Part shown: piece after piece, positions 1 to 9,477 of the stretch
Layout: each line of letters begins with the position of its first letter
How positions within the stretch are numbered: the first letter of the stretch is position 1
Source: an uncultured Pelagibacteraceae bacterium
Lineage (GTDB): Bacteria > Pseudomonadota > Alphaproteobacteria > Pelagibacterales > Pelagibacteraceae
Length of the DNA stretch: 43,710 bases
Assembly (NCBI GenBank): GCA_902517455.1
Contig: CABYCN010000007.1
Location: 1 to 43,710, forward strand
Reading direction: 5' to 3'
Made by a program: the position numbers and the translations under genes
Notes under the pieces: model-generated
Seen by the model: the letters and a program-made list of their open reading frames with translations, nothing else
What the model was told of the DNA's origin: nothing
The model's database searches: none

Positions 1-1
1 C

Positions 2-337
2 CATATAGTCATTACTAATTATAAAATCGATAATAAAAATTTTTCCTCTTTACCTCCAGAAACCAATTGTAAAAACTTTTCTTTAGATATAAAATTTACT
101 GGTGTCTCCTCTGATTATGTAAAAAATCTAGAATTGATATTAAAAAAGTATCATATTTCTCTTAAGAGATTGGTAAACGGAAATTATGTTAAAAGTTTTT
201 TAACTGAGGACGAGAAAGATCTTTTCTTGATGACTAAAAAAATAGTAAATGGTTTTAATCCAAATGAAGTTGTATTAATAAACAAAACAGACAAAAAACA
301 GGGTTTTTTTGAGAAATTTTTTCATTTTTTCAATTAA
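2..337 (+). CDS. FtsA-like cell-division protein, C-terminal part only (5' end outside window)
   Basis: The frame is open from the first bases to a TAA at 335-337, so only the last 111 residues are visible. By eye, residues 1 to about 75 of the fragment follow the pattern of the 1C subdomain of FtsA as I remember it from E. coli, including a shared LTEDE(K/R)(D/E)L stretch. In FtsA that point is followed by more than 200 residues of ATPase subdomains. Here the protein runs only about 45 more residues and ends in an aromatic amphipathic tail (GFFEKFFHFFN) like the FtsA membrane-targeting helix. In most alphaproteobacteria ftsA-ftsZ lies just upstream of lpxC, which fits a division role. The identification is inference; it could instead be an unrelated membrane-associated protein. 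Confidence 0.4.
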   Translation, partial: HIVITNYKIDNKNFSSLPPETNCKNFSLDIKFTGVSSDYVKNLELILKKYHISLKRLVNGNYVKSFLTEDEKDLFLMTKKIVNGFNPNEVVLINKTDKKQGFFEKFFHFFN

Positions 338-401
338 ATTCTGTATTTTATAGTAATATTTCTTGTTTTTGATTTTTTTTAATAAGTAATAAAACTTTTA
401 G

Positions 402-1322
402 GTGTCAAATTTAAATCAAAAAACAATTAAAAATAAAATTAGTTTCACTGGCATAGGGCTACATAGCGGAAAAAATGTAAAGTTATGTGTAAAGCCGTCT
501 GAACCGAATACAGGAATAATTTTTAAAAGAGTAGATTTGAAAAATCAAAATCTGGTAATTCCCAACTTTTCTAACGTAAATAATACCTCATTAAATACAA
601 CAATATCTAATGAATTTGGGGCTAGTGTTTCAACCATAGAACACTTAATGGCAGCATTTTTTGGCCTAGGTATAGATAATGCTTTGGTTGAAATTGACAA
701 TGGAGAAGTCCCGATATTAGATGGATCAGCAAGAGAATTTGTAAAAAAAATAGTTAATGCTGGTCTACAGTCTAGTAATTCACCTATTAAGATTATAAAG
801 ATAAATAAAAAAATAGAATTTAAAGAGGGTGAGAAAATAATTTCAATTGAACCTTCCAAAATAAACTTAGATATAGATTTTGAACTAAAGTACAAAAATT
901 CAGTTATTGGAGTTCAAAGAAATAAAATAAATGTTTATGAAGATGACTTAAGAGAAATATTTGATTCTAGAACTTTTTGTTTATTTGAAGATATTGAGAT
1001 TATTAAAAAAAAAGGCCTTGCTAAAGGTGGTAGTTTGGATAATGCAATTGTTGTAAAAGAAAATAATATTCTTAACAATGAAGGTCTTAGAAATTCTAAA
1101 GAATTTGTTAATCATAAAATATTAGACTGTATAGGTGATCTCTATACCTCTGGATATAGAATTATAGGAAGCATTAAATGCTCTCAAGGTGGACATTATT
1201 TAACAAATCAGTTATTAAGAAAAGTGTTTAGAAATAAAGAAAATTTCTCGATTGTTGAAATTCAAGAAAGAAATTTACCTCACACAGTTATTAATAGAGG
1301 CATCTTAAGATCGATAGCATAA
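402..1322 (+). CDS. lpxC: UDP-3-O-acyl-N-acetylglucosamine deacetylase
   Basis: This is the zinc-dependent deacetylase that commits UDP-GlcNAc derivatives to lipid A synthesis in the cytoplasm. At 306 aa it has the normal length. Visible motifs are TGIGLHSG near residues 16-23, EHLMAA with E80 and H81, the zinc-ligand block HKILDCIGD with H238 and D242, and GGH with H265. The start is GTG at 402; no other good start lies nearby and the Shine-Dalgarno signal is weak. bamD follows 45 bases downstream. The ftsA/ftsZ-lpxC-bamD-ligA order is typical of alphaproteobacteria. Identification is firm. Confidence 0.96.
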   Translation: MSNLNQKTIKNKISFTGIGLHSGKNVKLCVKPSEPNTGIIFKRVDLKNQNLVIPNFSNVNNTSLNTTISNEFGASVSTIEHLMAAFFGLGIDNALVEIDNGEVPILDGSAREFVKKIVNAGLQSSNSPIKIIKINKKIEFKEGEKIISIEPSKINLDIDFELKYKNSVIGVQRNKINVYEDDLREIFDSRTFCLFEDIEIIKKKGLAKGGSLDNAIVVKENNILNNEGLRNSKEFVNHKILDCIGDLYTSGYRIIGSIKCSQGGHYLTNQLLRKVFRNKENFSIVEIQERNLPHTVINRGILRSIA

Positions 1323-1367
1323 ATTAAAGATCTTTATAATAGTTGATATAAATTATATAAAACTATT

Positions 1368-2192
1368 ATGAAGAATATTAAGTATTTATTGATATTTTTA
1401 GTTTTAATTACTTCTTGTGCCAAAGAAAAAAAAGAAATTTCCTCGATTAAGGAAACAAGCCAAGAGTTAGAAATTGCGACAGCCTATAAAGAGGCATACA
1501 AATCTTTGAATGATGGAGATCCATATTTTGCTGCTAAAAAGTTTTTAGAAGCAGAATTATTATTTCCACAATCTGAATGGGCGCCTCGATCAGCACTTAT
1601 GGCATCTTATTCATATTATTTACAAAATTACTATGCTGAAGCATTACTAAATTTAAATAGATTTTTAAAGACTTATCCTAAAGATGAAAATTTAGCTTAT
1701 GTACATTACTTAATTGCAATGTGTTATTATGAAACTATTGAGGATGAAAAAAGAGACTCCGCACCTCTTTTTAAAGCGAAAAAAAAGTTTAGTTTCATAG
1801 TAGAGAATTATCCTAATACCGATTTTTATATTGATGCTAAGTTCAAAATTGGGTTAATAGATGATATTAGTGCTTCAAAAGAAATGTATCTAGGTAGGCA
1901 CTATATAAAAAAAGAAAAATGGATTGCAGCAATTAATAGATTCAAGTTTGTTGTAGAAAATTATGGTCAAACAATATTTATTGAGGAGGCCTTACATAGA
2001 CTTGTTGAAATTAATTTCAAACTTGGTTTGACTAAAGAGTCGCAAAAATATGCATCTTTGTTGGGGTATAATTACCTTTCAGGTGATTGGTACAAAAAAT
2101 CTTATAAAGTATTTAATCAAAATTATGGGTCAAAAAAAATTGATAAAGAAAAGAAAGGTGTGATTCAGCAATTTAAAAAGCTTTTTGATTAA
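1368..2192 (+). CDS. bamD: Outer-membrane assembly lipoprotein BamD (YfiO/ComL)
   Basis: BamD is the essential lipoprotein of the BAM complex that inserts beta-barrel proteins into the outer membrane. The N-terminus is a lipoprotein signal peptide: basic start, hydrophobic core, then a lipobox ITSC with the lipidated cysteine at residue 17. The rest is TPR-like helical repeats, with an AAKKFLEAE-type first repeat near residue 40 and a second around 75-95 (YYAEALLNLNRFL). The length of 274 aa is usual. The stop codon is one base short of the ligA ATG, so the two are almost certainly co-transcribed. recN, which often sits between them in other alphaproteobacteria, is absent here. Confidence 0.9.
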   Translation: MKNIKYLLIFLVLITSCAKEKKEISSIKETSQELEIATAYKEAYKSLNDGDPYFAAKKFLEAELLFPQSEWAPRSALMASYSYYLQNYYAEALLNLNRFLKTYPKDENLAYVHYLIAMCYYETIEDEKRDSAPLFKAKKKFSFIVENYPNTDFYIDAKFKIGLIDDISASKEMYLGRHYIKKEKWIAAINRFKFVVENYGQTIFIEEALHRLVEINFKLGLTKESQKYASLLGYNYLSGDWYKKSYKVFNQNYGSKKIDKEKKGVIQQFKKLFD

Positions 2193-2193
2193 T

Positions 2194-4224
2194 ATGGATA
2201 AGAATTTGATCAAAAAAAAATATAAAGAAAAAATAAAATTAATAAATCATTATAATAAAAAATATTTTAATGAAAATAAGCCATTAATTAATGATTCTGA
2301 ATATGATCAATTAAAAGTTGAAATATATAACCTTGAGAAAAAATATAGCTTCTTAAGAGATAAAAATTCACCATCATTTAATGTCGGCTTTAAGCCATCT
2401 AAAATTTTTAAGAAATTTACTCATAAAGTACCAATGTTGTCTTTATCGAATGCTTTTTCTCAGGAGGATTTATTAAATTTTGAAAAAAGAATAAAAAATT
2501 ATTTAGATAAAAAAAGTGACATAGAAATAGAGTATAGCGTTGAACCCAAAATAGATGGAATTTCAGCATCGTTAACTTATAAAAATGGTAAATTTTTGAG
2601 AGGATTATCGAGGGGTGATGGTAATGAAGGTGAAGATATTACCCAAAATTTAAAAACCATAAAAGATATTCCTGATTATATTAAAGAAAAAGATTTTCCA
2701 GAAGAAATAGATATAAGAGGTGAGGTTTTTATTCAAAACAGTGATTTTAAAAAACTAAGAGATAAATTTGCAAATCCAAGAAATGCAGCTTCAGGCTCTC
2801 TTAGACAAAAAAATCCAATTGATACCAAAAAAATTCCTCTCAAATTTATTGCATATACCTATGGATACCAAAAAGGTTTAAATGAAAATCGTCAGACTGA
2901 CTTTATCAAAAAACTCATAGACTGGGGATTTAGAGTTAATCCATTTAATCGTCAAATTTCTGGAATTAAAAACTTAATTAAAAATTACATAGATTTAGAG
3001 AGTAAAAGAAGTGACTTAGATTTTGATATAGATGGCATTGTATATAAAGTAAATGATTTTGATCTTCAAAAAAGATTGGGAAATGTTGCTAGTGCACCAA
3101 GGTGGGCTATTGCTCATAAATTTTCCTCGAATAAAGCAATTTCCAAAATAATAAGTATTGATATTCAAGTTGGTAGAACCGGGGCTTTGACACCAGTTGC
3201 AAAAATCAAACCAATAAATATTGGAGGAGTTATAGTGTCAAATGCAACTTTACATAATGAGGATGAGATTATACGAAAAGATGTAAGAGTTAGCGATACA
3301 GTAACAGTTGAAAGGGCGGGGGATGTAATACCTCACATTCTTTCAGTAGAGTTAAAAAAAAGACCAAAGGATAGCGTAAAATTTTCATTTCCTATTAGGT
3401 GCCCGTCTTGTGGTTCAAAAACAATTAAAGATTTTAATTTAATTACAAAAAAAAAAGATGCAGTCAGAAGATGTTCTAGCGAAGGCTACTATTGTGAAAA
3501 GGTTGCAATTGAAAAACTAAAACATTTTGTCTCGAAGGATGCTTTTAATATAGATGGATTTGGAAAAAAAATTGTAGAGAGTTTTTGGAAATTAAATTTA
3601 ATTAAATTTCCTCAAGATATCTTTAGACTAGATTATGGTAAAATTGGAAAGTTAGACGGTTGGGGAAGACTTTCAGTTGAGAATCTTAAATATTCAATTA
3701 ACACAAAAAAAAAAATATCTTTTGAAAGATTCATTTATGCACTTGGCATAAGACATATTGGGTTAGAAAATGCCAAATTATTATCTAAGTATTTTGGATC
3801 TTTCTCAAAGCTTAAAAATTTTGTTGAAAAAGATAACTATGATGATTTACTAAATATTGATGGTATAGGAGAGACTCAAGTGAACTCTTTTAGACTATTT
3901 TTCACAAATGATATGAATTTAAAAGTTTTAGGTGAATTAGAGAAAATCTTAATTATTAATAATTCTTTTAGTGTTAAAAAAAATGGTTTGTTAAAAGATA
4001 AAACTTTTTTAGTCACAGGTAAGCTTCAGGGAATGAGTAGAGCAGAAATTAAATCTTTGATTGAATTAAACTCAGGTACTACAGTAAGTGGAGTTTCAAA
4101 GAAGTTAAATTGTTTAATTGTTGGTGAAAAGCCAACTAAAAAAAAAGTGGAGTCAGCAAAAAAACTTAAAATAGAAATTTTAAATCAAAATCAATTTTTA
4201 AATATGTTAAATAAAAGTCGCTAG
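2194..4224 (+). CDS. ligA: NAD-dependent DNA ligase
   Basis: LigA seals nicks during replication and repair using NAD+. The ATG at 2194, one base after the bamD stop, is chosen over an upstream in-frame TTG at 2185. This gives 676 aa, the normal length. Domains in order are the Ia domain, the adenylation domain with EPKIDG (nucleotide-accepting Lys about residue 119), the OB fold, a zinc finger (CPSCG near 405 and cysteines about 30 residues later), helix-hairpin-helix repeats (e.g. LDGWGRLSVENL, IDGIGETQV), and a C-terminal BRCT domain beginning near DKTFLVTGKL. The last 18 bases overlap the convergent aminopeptidase gene tail to tail. Confidence 0.97.
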   Translation: MDKNLIKKKYKEKIKLINHYNKKYFNENKPLINDSEYDQLKVEIYNLEKKYSFLRDKNSPSFNVGFKPSKIFKKFTHKVPMLSLSNAFSQEDLLNFEKRIKNYLDKKSDIEIEYSVEPKIDGISASLTYKNGKFLRGLSRGDGNEGEDITQNLKTIKDIPDYIKEKDFPEEIDIRGEVFIQNSDFKKLRDKFANPRNAASGSLRQKNPIDTKKIPLKFIAYTYGYQKGLNENRQTDFIKKLIDWGFRVNPFNRQISGIKNLIKNYIDLESKRSDLDFDIDGIVYKVNDFDLQKRLGNVASAPRWAIAHKFSSNKAISKIISIDIQVGRTGALTPVAKIKPINIGGVIVSNATLHNEDEIIRKDVRVSDTVTVERAGDVIPHILSVELKKRPKDSVKFSFPIRCPSCGSKTIKDFNLITKKKDAVRRCSSEGYYCEKVAIEKLKHFVSKDAFNIDGFGKKIVESFWKLNLIKFPQDIFRLDYGKIGKLDGWGRLSVENLKYSINTKKKISFERFIYALGIRHIGLENAKLLSKYFGSFSKLKNFVEKDNYDDLLNIDGIGETQVNSFRLFFTNDMNLKVLGELEKILIINNSFSVKKNGLLKDKTFLVTGKLQGMSRAEIKSLIELNSGTTVSGVSKKLNCLIVGEKPTKKKVESAKKLKIEILNQNQFLNMLNKSR

Positions 4225-5946
4225 CCACTTTTTTTCTTTAAAATTTAGATATTTTGATAATTTTGAATAAACATCTAAATGATATTTGAATAAATAGTTT
4301 TTTTCTAAAGCTGTTAAACTTTTAAAATCTATTAAATCTTTTTCAATCGGTGCCATTGTTAAATTTTCAAACCTTATTTTACTTTTTTCTTTTTTTATAT
4401 AAATTAGATTTTCAATTCTAATTCCATATTTTCCTTTTTTATAATATCCAGGTTCATTACTTAAAATCATTCCTTCTTTTAATCTAATATTATTATATTT
4501 TGAAATTGACTGTGGCCCTTCATGAACATTCAAAAAAAATCCGACACCATGCCCTGTTCCATGACCGTAATCAAGACCCACATCTTTCAAATATTTTCTT
4601 GCGTTATTATCAATTTTTTTACCCTGATTTATTTTTTTTAAGTTTGTCAATGCAACGGAGATATGTCCTTTAAGCACTCGAGTATATTTATCTTTAATTT
4701 GTCGATTTTGATTTGAAAAACATATTGTTCTTGTGACGTCCGTTGTCCCATATTTATACTGACCTCCGGAATCACACAAAAAAATGTGATTTTTTTTGAT
4801 TATTTTATTTGTTTTCTTATTCGCTTTATAGTGAATGATTGCGCCATTAGACCCAGTGCCAGCAATAGTATTAAAACTGGGGAATAAATAATCTTTATTT
4901 AGTTTTCTAAATTTTTCCAACTTAGTTAATGCTTTAATTTCAGTGATTTTTTTTTTATTTAAATTTTTTATCCAATAGATAAACTTAGTTAATGCAACGC
5001 CATCTTTTATATGAGCATTAATCATATGATTAATTTCAGTTTTATTTTTTATTGATTTCATATTATAACAAGGATCTTGTTTGGATTTTATATTGAAATA
5101 AGATTTAATCGTTTCTTCATTATTTATAGAGCAAGTATTTTGATCAATACAAAAGTTTTTACCATCTAACTGATTAACTATATTCTCAAAATTTTTATAA
5201 ATCGAAAAATTTAATTTTTCTAATTCTTTGATTTTTTTAATCTTATAAATTTTCTTTGGACAAGAAAAAAAAAATAATTTTTTATTTTTAGTAATAATAA
5301 GCTTACAATTTGGGATTGGGCTATTTGGATTATCTTTGCCTCTTATATTTAATAACCAAGCAACATTTTCAGGAGCACTTATAAATAAATTATCAATTTT
5401 TTTTGATTTCATAATTTTAATTAATCTATTAATTTTAGAGAGACTATTTTCACCAGTAATTTTTTTATTTAGTCTATAAAATGGTGAAACAAAGCCACTT
5501 TCTTTAAAATTAACTACTTTGTCTACCAAGTTTTGTTTAATTGGAATTAAATTGAAACTATTAATAAATTTTTTTTCGATTGAAAATTTCGTTAATAACT
5601 GAGGATCAAAACCTAATGTAATTTTTTTCGAATTTTTTTGCAAAATATCTTTTGGTGAATATTTCGGTATTTCAATAATCTTAAAATTCTTTCCAGACTC
5701 CAGCTTGGCCTGTAATGTATATCTTGGGTCAACAAATAAAAAATTTTTTTTCATTAAAATTATAGCATATCCAGCTGAACCACTAAAATTTGTAATAGCC
5801 TTTAGTCTATCTGGTTTTGAAAATTCAGAAAAATAAGCGTCATTTTTAGGAATTATATATCCATCCAAATCATATAATTTTAATAATTCTTTCAGTTTTA
5901 AGATAGACTTACTATTCACTTTATTCTTTTCTGATATCTTATCCAA
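4207..5946 (-). CDS. pepP: Xaa-Pro aminopeptidase (aminopeptidase P, M24B family)
   Basis: This cytoplasmic metallopeptidase removes N-terminal residues before proline. The 579 aa match the long AppP form, with two creatinase N-terminal-like domains followed by the pita-bread catalytic domain. The five dinuclear metal ligands are all visible: D392 in LCDSGG, D403 in TTDVTRT, H466 in GTGHGVG, E498 in LSNEPGYY and E512 in GIRIENL. The start at 5946 overlaps the end of the upstream uvrD-like gene by 31 bases, which suggests translational coupling. The 3' end overlaps convergent ligA by 18 bases. Peptide recycling would fit an oligotrophic lifestyle, but that is inference. Confidence 0.92.
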   Translation of the reverse strand: MDKISEKNKVNSKSILKLKELLKLYDLDGYIIPKNDAYFSEFSKPDRLKAITNFSGSAGYAIILMKKNFLFVDPRYTLQAKLESGKNFKIIEIPKYSPKDILQKNSKKITLGFDPQLLTKFSIEKKFINSFNLIPIKQNLVDKVVNFKESGFVSPFYRLNKKITGENSLSKINRLIKIMKSKKIDNLFISAPENVAWLLNIRGKDNPNSPIPNCKLIITKNKKLFFFSCPKKIYKIKKIKELEKLNFSIYKNFENIVNQLDGKNFCIDQNTCSINNEETIKSYFNIKSKQDPCYNMKSIKNKTEINHMINAHIKDGVALTKFIYWIKNLNKKKITEIKALTKLEKFRKLNKDYLFPSFNTIAGTGSNGAIIHYKANKKTNKIIKKNHIFLCDSGGQYKYGTTDVTRTICFSNQNRQIKDKYTRVLKGHISVALTNLKKINQGKKIDNNARKYLKDVGLDYGHGTGHGVGFFLNVHEGPQSISKYNNIRLKEGMILSNEPGYYKKGKYGIRIENLIYIKKEKSKIRFENLTMAPIEKDLIDFKSLTALEKNYLFKYHLDVYSKLSKYLNFKEKKWLATFI

Positions 5947-7952
5947 CCTGGACTTCTAGTTTCTTCTTCTATTTCAAAATCCTGATTAAAATCAAAATCT
6001 TCAACTTCATTAATTTCTTCGTCAAAAAACGAATTTTTTTCTAAATGTTTTTCTGGTAACTCATCTATAAATCTTGAAGCCATACTATCTATCCAATCAC
6101 CTTGGTAGAATCTGTTCATCGAAAATGATATAATTGCTTTTTTCTTCGCCCTAGTTATTCCAACATAAGCAAGTCGTCTTTCCTCTTCAAGTCCGCTTTG
6201 TCCCTTTTCCTCGATTGATTTTTGATGTGGGAATAACCCTTCTTCCCAACCTGGTAAAAAAACCACATCAAATTCTAAACCTTTAGCGGCATGCATTGTC
6301 ATCATGTTAATTTTTTCTCCTTCCCATTCTTGATCAATAGAAGTTGCAAGAGAGACGTGTTCTAAAAAACTTTCTAAATTGTCAAATTCTTTCATTGCAC
6401 TTAATAATTCTTTTATATTTTCTAGTCTATTTTCATTATCTAAATCTTTTTTATTTTTCAAAACAGCAGAATATCCAGACTCATCCAGCACAGTTTGTAG
6501 CAGTTTTACATGTGTAAATTTTTTAATTTTTAAGTCCTCTCTCCATTTGTTTATAGAATTTAGAAATAAATTTAATCCAACTTTTGCCTTTGGTTTAATC
6601 AAATTTTTTTCAATCATTTTAAGCGATGCTCTCTCCAAACTTAATTTGTTATCTTTTGCAAATTTATGAATATTTTTAAGAGTACTATCACCAATTGATC
6701 TCTTAGGGTTATTTACAATTCTTTCAAAAGCCAAATCATCTTTTTCCTGATGGATCAATCTTAAATAAGCAACACAATCTTTAATTTCTGATCTCTCATA
6801 AAATTTAGTTCCACCTAAAATTCTGTACGGCATACCTACTTTAAGGAATCTTTCCTCAAATTCCCTTGTTTGGAAAATAGCTCTAACAAGAATAGCAACA
6901 TTGTTGTAAGAAAATTTGTTTTTTATTCTTTTTTCTATTTCATCAGATATTCCAATTGCCTCATCTTTACCATTTTTAAAGCAATTTAATTTGACTAGGT
7001 CTCCATCCTCCATTGAGGTTATTAAAGTTTTACCAACTCGATTTTTATTATTGGAAATAAGATTAGAAGCAACTGATAATATATTTTGTGAAGATCTGTA
7101 ATTTTGTTCGAGTCTTATTATCTTTGTGTTTTTATAAACTTGATCAAATTCTAAAAAATTTTTTATTTCTGCTCCCCGCCAACTATAAATCGACTGATCA
7201 TCATCACCAACACAACATATATTTTTATTTTTTTCCGATAATAGATTTAGCCATTTACTTTGAATAAAATTAGTATCTTGATATTCATCTACTAGAATAT
7301 ATTTAAAATTTTTTGAGTAAATTTCTTTGATATCAGAATTTAATTCTAAAATTTTAACAGTATGTAAAATTAAGTCCCCAAAATCACATGAATTTAGATC
7401 TACTAATTTTTGTTGATAAATTTTATATAAAGGTAAAATATTTTTTTCATAAATATCTTTATTATTGATCACGACCTCAGATGGATAGTATCCTTTGTTT
7501 TTCCAACGATCAATTATTGTTAAAATAAATTTAGGAGATAGTTGTTTAATATCTATATTTTCAGACTTACAAATATTTTTAATAAGTCTTGTTTGATCAT
7601 CTGTGTCTATTATTGTAAAATTTGAGTTTAGGTTTGCTGCAGATGCATGTTTTCTCAATAATTTTGCACAGATAGAATGAAATGTTCCCAACCAAGAGAG
7701 ACCAGTGGCTGTAGAGCCAAGAATTTTGCTAACCCTACTTTGCATTTCTTTTGCAGCTTTATTTGTAAAAGTTACAGCTAAAATTTGGTTGGGAAAGGCT
7801 TTTTTTTTATTGATAATATTTGCAATTCTTGAAGTTAAGACCTTAGTCTTCCCTGAACCTGCTCCAGCTACTATTAATAGTGGACCATCAAGGCTCATCA
7901 CAGCTTCTTTTTGAGCTTTATTAAGATTTTTCAAATATTCTGTGTCTATCAT
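5916..7952 (-). CDS. uvrD: UvrD/PcrA-type superfamily 1 DNA helicase
   Basis: This is a 3'-5' DNA helicase for nucleotide excision repair, mismatch repair and replication-fork clearance. All SF1A motifs are present in order: Walker A AGAGSGKT at residues 29-36, motif II DEYQD at 222-226, motif III DDDQSIYSWRGA, motif IV with QNYRSSQNI, motif V TMHAAKGLEFD, and motif VI YVGITRAKK. At 678 aa it is slightly shorter than E. coli UvrD (720), mainly after motif VI. In the coding strand the ATG is the end of a run of 15 A (plus-strand T run 7952-7966), so there is no Shine-Dalgarno sequence. Whether it acts as UvrD, PcrA or Rep cannot be settled by eye. Confidence 0.94.
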   Translation of the reverse strand: MIDTEYLKNLNKAQKEAVMSLDGPLLIVAGAGSGKTKVLTSRIANIINKKKAFPNQILAVTFTNKAAKEMQSRVSKILGSTATGLSWLGTFHSICAKLLRKHASAANLNSNFTIIDTDDQTRLIKNICKSENIDIKQLSPKFILTIIDRWKNKGYYPSEVVINNKDIYEKNILPLYKIYQQKLVDLNSCDFGDLILHTVKILELNSDIKEIYSKNFKYILVDEYQDTNFIQSKWLNLLSEKNKNICCVGDDDQSIYSWRGAEIKNFLEFDQVYKNTKIIRLEQNYRSSQNILSVASNLISNNKNRVGKTLITSMEDGDLVKLNCFKNGKDEAIGISDEIEKRIKNKFSYNNVAILVRAIFQTREFEERFLKVGMPYRILGGTKFYERSEIKDCVAYLRLIHQEKDDLAFERIVNNPKRSIGDSTLKNIHKFAKDNKLSLERASLKMIEKNLIKPKAKVGLNLFLNSINKWREDLKIKKFTHVKLLQTVLDESGYSAVLKNKKDLDNENRLENIKELLSAMKEFDNLESFLEHVSLATSIDQEWEGEKINMMTMHAAKGLEFDVVFLPGWEEGLFPHQKSIEEKGQSGLEEERRLAYVGITRAKKKAIISFSMNRFYQGDWIDSMASRFIDELPEKHLEKNSFFDEEINEVEDFDFNQDFEIEEETRSPGWIRYQKRIK

Positions 7953-7988
7953 TTTTTTTTTTTTTTATTATAAGTGGTTTGTTTTTAT

Positions 7989-9477
7989 ATGAGTAATAAT
8001 AATTCATTTTCAAAAAAATTTAAAAAAACAATATTTAATTATAAATAATTCAATAGAGAATTATTTTAACAAATTAAGTTCATTATTTAAAAATAAAAAA
8101 AATTTTAAATTTAATCAAAATAATAGAGTTTTTTTATCCATATGTGTAATTGTATTTTTGACACTAAGCTATTTATTATTACCTACTATATTCAATAAAA
8201 ACAAAATTCAATTAGAAATAAAGAATCATATTTCAAAGAAGTATGATATTGAGCTTAAATTCAACGAAAAGATAAGATACGGTTTATTTCCAAAACCCCA
8301 TTACTCAGTTAATAATTTAAAAATAATTAGCAATGAACGAGAGATAGGAATAGTTGAAAATCTAAAAGTATTTATTACCACGAGTAATTTTTTTAACATT
8401 AATGAGATACAGGTAGAAGATTTGGTTTTTAAACAGACTGATTTTAAGATTACAAAGGACGATTTAAGTCTTTTTTTTAACCTGCTTAAAACCGCTCCAA
8501 ATGAGAATAAGATTGTTTTTAAAAATAGCAATATATTTTTTAAAAATAATAGAGATGAAGTTCTTTTTATAAACAAAATATCGGATAGCAAATTTTTTTA
8601 CGATCCAAAAAATTTAGAAAATATTCTATTATCAAATAATGAAATATTTAATATACCTTTTAAGCTAAAGGTTGAAAATAATAGGTTTGATAAAGAAGTA
8701 TTTATTAAATTTAATTCTAAAAAAATAAGGTTAACTGTTGAAAATTTAATTGATTATAGTGAAATTGATGTAAAAGGACTTTTAGATATACTATTCGTCA
8801 ATAAGAATACTTCTTTAGGATATATTATTCAGAAAGACTCAATAAATTTTTTTTCTGTAGGAAAAGACATTTATGAAGGGCTTATAGATTTCAAACCATT
8901 TTATTTAACAGCTAACTTTGATTATGGTGAGATTAATACAAAAAACTTTTTGGATAGAAATTCAATTATTGTCGATCTAATTAAATCTGAGTTTTTAAAT
9001 AATAAGAATCTAAATGCCGAACTAAATTTAAATACAAACAAACTTACTAATATTGAAGATTTAAACAATTTATCTTTAAAAATTAATTTTGAAGAGGGTA
9101 ATATTAGTTTTTCTAATTCACATGTTATGTGGAAAAATGACTTAAAAATCAGTTTGATTGAAAGCTTAGTCGTTCAAAATAATGGAGAAATTACTTTAAT
9201 TGGAAAAACTATTTTAAAATTTAAAAATCTTAAAAATTTTTACAGATATTTTCAAATCAAAAAAGAGAATAGAAAAAACATAAAAGAAATACAATTTGAT
9301 TTTATCTATAATCTTGATCAGAAAAAAATAAGTTTCGACAACGTGAAAATTGATAACCAATTTAACGAAAGTATAAACAAATATATTAATAGTTATAACA
9401 AAAAAAAGGTGAAAATAACTAATAAGGTAAAATTCAAAAATTTTGTTAATAATCTTTTTAGTGTTTACGAGGGGTAA
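7989..9477 (+). CDS. AsmA-like membrane-anchored periplasmic protein, with an apparent 5' frameshift
   Basis: The continuous downstream frame ends at 9477. It encodes a transmembrane segment ([19 protein letters not shown]) followed by an AsmA-like opening: a short helix, an 'IELKF' strand, a Y-G-L-F-P motif and 'VNNLKI', then a long beta-rich domain. AsmA-family proteins are thought to move phospholipid or shape the outer membrane. The frame has no ATG, GTG or TTG between its upstream stop at 7990-7992 and TTG 8158, which lies inside the transmembrane helix, so 8158 is unlikely to be the true start. An ATG at 7989 in another frame reads a Ser/Asn/Lys-rich N-terminus of 19 codons, then TAA at 8046. 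Skipping one base near 8043-8045 joins the two. The 3' end overlaps convergent fumC by 13 bases. The gene may be broken, or the sequence may contain an indel. Confidence 0.65.

Noticed and set aside
545-895. Long antisense open frame within lpxC, and similar frames inside uvrD, nadA, pyrC, guaB and guaA
   Set aside because: They are shadows of firmly identified genes, with no coding-like motif or start signal of their own.
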